NCBI GenBank assembly: GCA_026724425.1
Contig: JAIUCV010000651.1
Location: forward strand, 62,001-126,000
Length of the DNA stretch: 64,000 bases
Source of the DNA: Erythrophleum ivorense
Lineage: Eukaryota > Streptophyta > Magnoliopsida > Fabales > Fabaceae
Reading direction: 5' to 3'
In this document: positions 61,190 to 64,000 of the stretch, piece by piece
How positions within the stretch are numbered: the first letter of the stretch is position 1
Layout of the letters: each line of letters starts with the position of its first letter
Position numbers and translations under genes: made by a program
Notes under the pieces: generated by a model
Told to the model about the DNA's origin: nothing
What the model saw: only the letters and a program-made list of their open reading frames with translations
The model's database searches: none

Positions 61190-61725
61190 TGTAAAAGATT
61201 CAGACTCATTTCATTTTTTCATAAATGAGATATTTTTACTTTGATTTTTTGAAAAATTATCTTTTCAATTTAATCCTTCATAATATTTTTTTTTCAATTT
61301 AGTCCTTTGCATATAGGAATTTCTTAATTTAATTTTTTACAATAAAATTATTATCAATAATATCATTTTGTTAATCTACTACTAATGAAACTAACAATTA
61401 ATTTATATATCATATAATGGTGACTAAGTGATAATCTATATATCAAAAAATAATTTATGTGTCATTCATTTGTTAATTTCATATATAACAAATTGATATA
61501 AGAATATTATTGATAATGATATTTTTTGTAAGATTCCAAATCGAGAAATATCTATATATGAGAAAATAAATTGAGAAGATAATTTTATGAAGGATTAAAT
61601 TGAGAAATACTTTATTTATGATTGACCAAATTGAAAAAAAAAATTTATAAGGAACAAAATTGAAAAATGAAATCATCTATGAGGGATTAAAATAAGATTT
61701 TAATCTTTTTCAATCAAAATAATTT
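61190..61725. mobile_element. Foldback / MITE-like element
   Basis: The left part contains 'aaaagattcagactcattt', then 'tttcaatttaatccttcata'. The right part carries the reverse complement of similar words, such as 'gagggattaaaataagattt' and 'tatgaaggattaaattgag'. The long, imperfect inverted arms have no ORF that looks real. Boundaries are approximate. Confidence 0.45.
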
Positions 61726-61988
61726 TTTATGTTTAGAGCATTAAATTTACTTGATATGACACAAGTGAGAATTTACATAACCAATTGATTATTACAACTT
61801 ATTCAAATATTATTTTTCTTTAAACGGCATGACAACTCTTGCGCTTGCCAAAAGGCACATTATTCAAGTAATTACTGCTTTAAAAAACATGACCTTCTAA
61901 TTGCTGTCCACTAATGAAACTAGTTGACAGAAGGGACACATGTTTAAAACTAAATCATCTAATTCATCCACATTATTCTTTTTCTGAA

Positions 61989-62009
61989 ATATATATATAT
62001 ATATATATT
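61989..62009. repeat. TA microsatellite
   Basis: About 20 bases of TA repeat. Confidence 0.85.
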
Positions 62010-63113
62010 AGCAACCAGATAAAAAGAAAAGAATTTGTTTCTTTCTATTAATTGGTTAACTGGTTAACAATGTGGCTTGTTCAACTTTTGTTTAGAAATG
62101 TTAGCTCTTTAAAGGTTGTTAAGTTATAAGTGCTAAGAAAATTTATGTTGAAAAAATATATAAATATATTTTAAGAAAAATGTCCATAGATTTATGTGGA
62201 CACGTTTAAATTGTGCGTGTTTGTACTCTTTTGTATAAAGATAAGGCTGTGAGTGTTTAGCGCGATTGAGCATTTCTCCTTGTCTATTAAAAAAAGTTGA
62301 TATATCTCACTCCACAACAAGATATTTATATTTGCATAAATTTAGATATGATATTTGAACAATATTATTTATATTTAAAATTTTAAAGTATAATTTTTTT
62401 TTCATAATTAAAATTTTTTCATCACATAGTTATAATTTTTATCTTTATTTTAAAATTTATAACCATTTAAAAAAAGGCCAAAAGACTTTAACTGCATCCG
62501 TATTTGAAATCCCAATTAATATTTTGACACCAAAAAAAAAAGAAATTAGATTACGGTTGCACCGTGGACCTGTTAGTATTAATTAATTAATACGTGCTTT
62601 CGTGGCAAGCAACAGTACAAAATGGGAGACATGAATCATGATATAAACGATAATGGAATCATTTTTCTTCTTTGATATCATTCTCTATAAGGACTAATTG
62701 TCAAATTACGACGAGGGAATCATGCGAGAGATGGCTTAATTTTATATATGAGAGGAATTTCATAGATGTTCCAAGAACAAATGTGCGATCACTTTTTTTT
62801 ATAATCATTTCGAAATTGAAAATAATTTAGTATTCGACTTTAGTTAACATTCGTTTCTTGCAATGATTTCACATTTCCAAAATGATAGTTGAATTAACCG
62901 TTTAAATAAAATAACTGCGCAAAATCATACATAATTATTTGTGTAAAAAAGAATATTTTTACTTGTTACATACAAAATTAGTTTACTTACAATATATATC
63001 TATTTTTGAAGTCATACTTTATTTTTATATTAAAAATAGAATCATATTTATTGAAATTATTTAGTTATTTTTATCGTTGTATAAAAAATAAAATTACAAA
63101 CTTGTGTTAAAGT

Positions 63114-63323
63114 TCAAAATTTTAATAAATAAGTAACATATGTTCGACATATAGAAATACAACAGACAATGGCAGTAGAAGGGTTGAATTTCAGTGGAAA
63201 ATGCAGGCCCAGCTTGCGTTTTGAATGAAGCAGCAACATCCACCCAAACATATGAAACCTCTGTGTCATATCTCTTCCCTTCTTCACCAGACTCTCCTGC
63301 ACTTGGTTAAGAAGCAAAGCCAT
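63114..63323 (-). CDS. Small hypothetical protein, unrecognised
   Basis: 69-residue ORF (start MALLLNQVQESLVKKGRDMT) on the minus strand. In its favour, the start context is good (A at -3, G at +4), the upstream leader is CT-rich and about 125 nt long, and a TATA-like CTATATATG lies 157 bases upstream. Local base composition is also less AT-rich than its surroundings. I do not recognise the protein. It has a hydrophobic stretch near residue 30 and another near residue 50, and no motif I can name. It may be the first exon of a longer gene or a non-coding transcript. Confidence 0.3.
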   Translation of the reverse strand: MALLLNQVQESLVKKGRDMTQRFHMFGWMLLLHSKRKLGLHFPLKFNPSTAIVCCISICRTYVTYLLKF

Positions 63324-63479
63324 GATGAAAACAAGAAACTCACAGAAAAGGAAGTAGTGAGTTTCGCTGTGATATCAAGATGCGAGAATCGGAGAGAAAG
63401 TTGGAAGAATTACCCTAGTGTTTGGCTATGAAAAATGAAGCAAAATTGAAAGAGGGGGACGGCTGAAAAAATGAGAGAA

Positions 63480-63488
63480 CATATATAG
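63480..63488 (-). promoter_or_regulatory. Putative TATA box of the 63114-63323 ORF
   Basis: The minus strand reads CTATATATG, followed by a pyrimidine-rich leader. It is the only clear promoter-like element in the last 4 kb. Confidence 0.35.
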
Positions 63489-64000
63489 GAGAGAATGGAG
63501 AGCAGGAGAGGGGTAAGAAATTTGGAATTCTTCCTCATCCTTAATGCTTCCTCTTATATCGAAATTCATGTTCCCACTTTTGTTCTCAACTAGTAGGATG
63601 TATTGGGTTATGGATACTCCATATTTTCGTTTTTGCTTTTCACCATTTGAGGTTGCTAGCTGTTGTAACTTGATTTATGTTATATGTTGATTTTGGTTTC
63701 CCTGAGGTCTTGTGCTGATTTTCGTCTGATGGATAACAGTGAAAAATTCTAGCCTTTATGCTTATTTTGCATGTCGATTTGTGCTTATAAAGAATTGGAA
63801 AACTTTATGTATTATTGACAATGGTGTTGATAGATAATTTTGATTTTCTAAATACCATTGACAAGGACAGGTGCATGTGTTGCTATGACTTGATGTGATT
63901 CTTTTCTTTTGCGACAAGTTCAGCTCCCTTCTTATTTGGATTAAGCCAAAATACCCATCTAATCTCCAATGACCATAAATTTCCAATCAATGGAAGTGGA
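63489..64000. other. Terminal segment, no gene recognised
   Basis: Moderately AT-rich and T-rich on the plus strand from 63560, which resembles intron or UTR sequence. No ORF or splice pattern could be supported. Confidence 0.4.

Larger units (their letters stand above)
59291..63100. other. Intergenic region
   Basis: AT-rich DNA with TA microsatellites at about 60188-60211 and 61989-62009 and a foldback element at 61190-61725. I recognise no coding or RNA gene in it. Confidence 0.6.

Noticed and set aside
59291..63100. Possible tRNA or snRNA genes in the intergenic region
   Set aside because: No cloverleaf-compatible A/B box pairs or snRNA promoter elements were recognised on either strand.

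Overview
The window is nuclear DNA from a flowering plant, most likely a eudicot. It is AT-rich, its genes have many short exons and GT-AG introns, it carries MITEs and microsatellites, and it holds an endogenous plant pararetrovirus. The species cannot be told from sequence alone. All gene models were read by eye from splice sites and family similarity.

Layout. (1) 1-6921, plus strand: the 3' two thirds of a dynamin-related protein gene of the DRP3 type (mitochondrial/peroxisomal fission), cut by the window edge. (2) 11995-15407 and 30850-33092, plus strand: two paralogous genes for a small twin-CX9C (CHCH) mitochondrial protein of the CHCHD2/At12Cys type. They are a tandem duplication. The left copy has been enlarged by several MITEs and by about 13.8 kb inserted in its 3' flank. 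(3) 18431-28950, inside that insertion: a rearranged cluster of endogenous caulimovirid (pararetrovirus) DNA bracketed by a 63-bp direct repeat. A plus-strand copy carries movement protein, protease, reverse transcriptase and RNase H but no capsid. A minus-strand copy carries capsid and zinc knuckle but no movement protein or polymerase. Both share a near-identical downstream ORF and promoter. This is the pattern expected of a bipartite pararetrovirus. The capsid component also encodes a WRC-like zinc-binding motif. (4) 33636-58650: a head-to-tail segmental duplication. The right unit holds exons 2-4 of a gamma-glutamyl peptidase (GGP) gene; exon 1 lies just beyond it, giving an intact minus-strand gene at 52892-59089. 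The left unit holds a dead copy that never received exon 1 (36528-37234), and its equivalent of intron 1 has expanded into about eleven tandem copies of a ~860-bp unit. (5) 59300-64000: mostly AT-rich intergenic DNA with a foldback element and one weakly supported small ORF with its own TATA box.

The three host genes do not form a functional cluster. Two act in mitochondria (DRP3, CHCH protein) and one is expected in the cytosol (GGP). The main interest lies in the viral cluster and in the duplication and repeat history.
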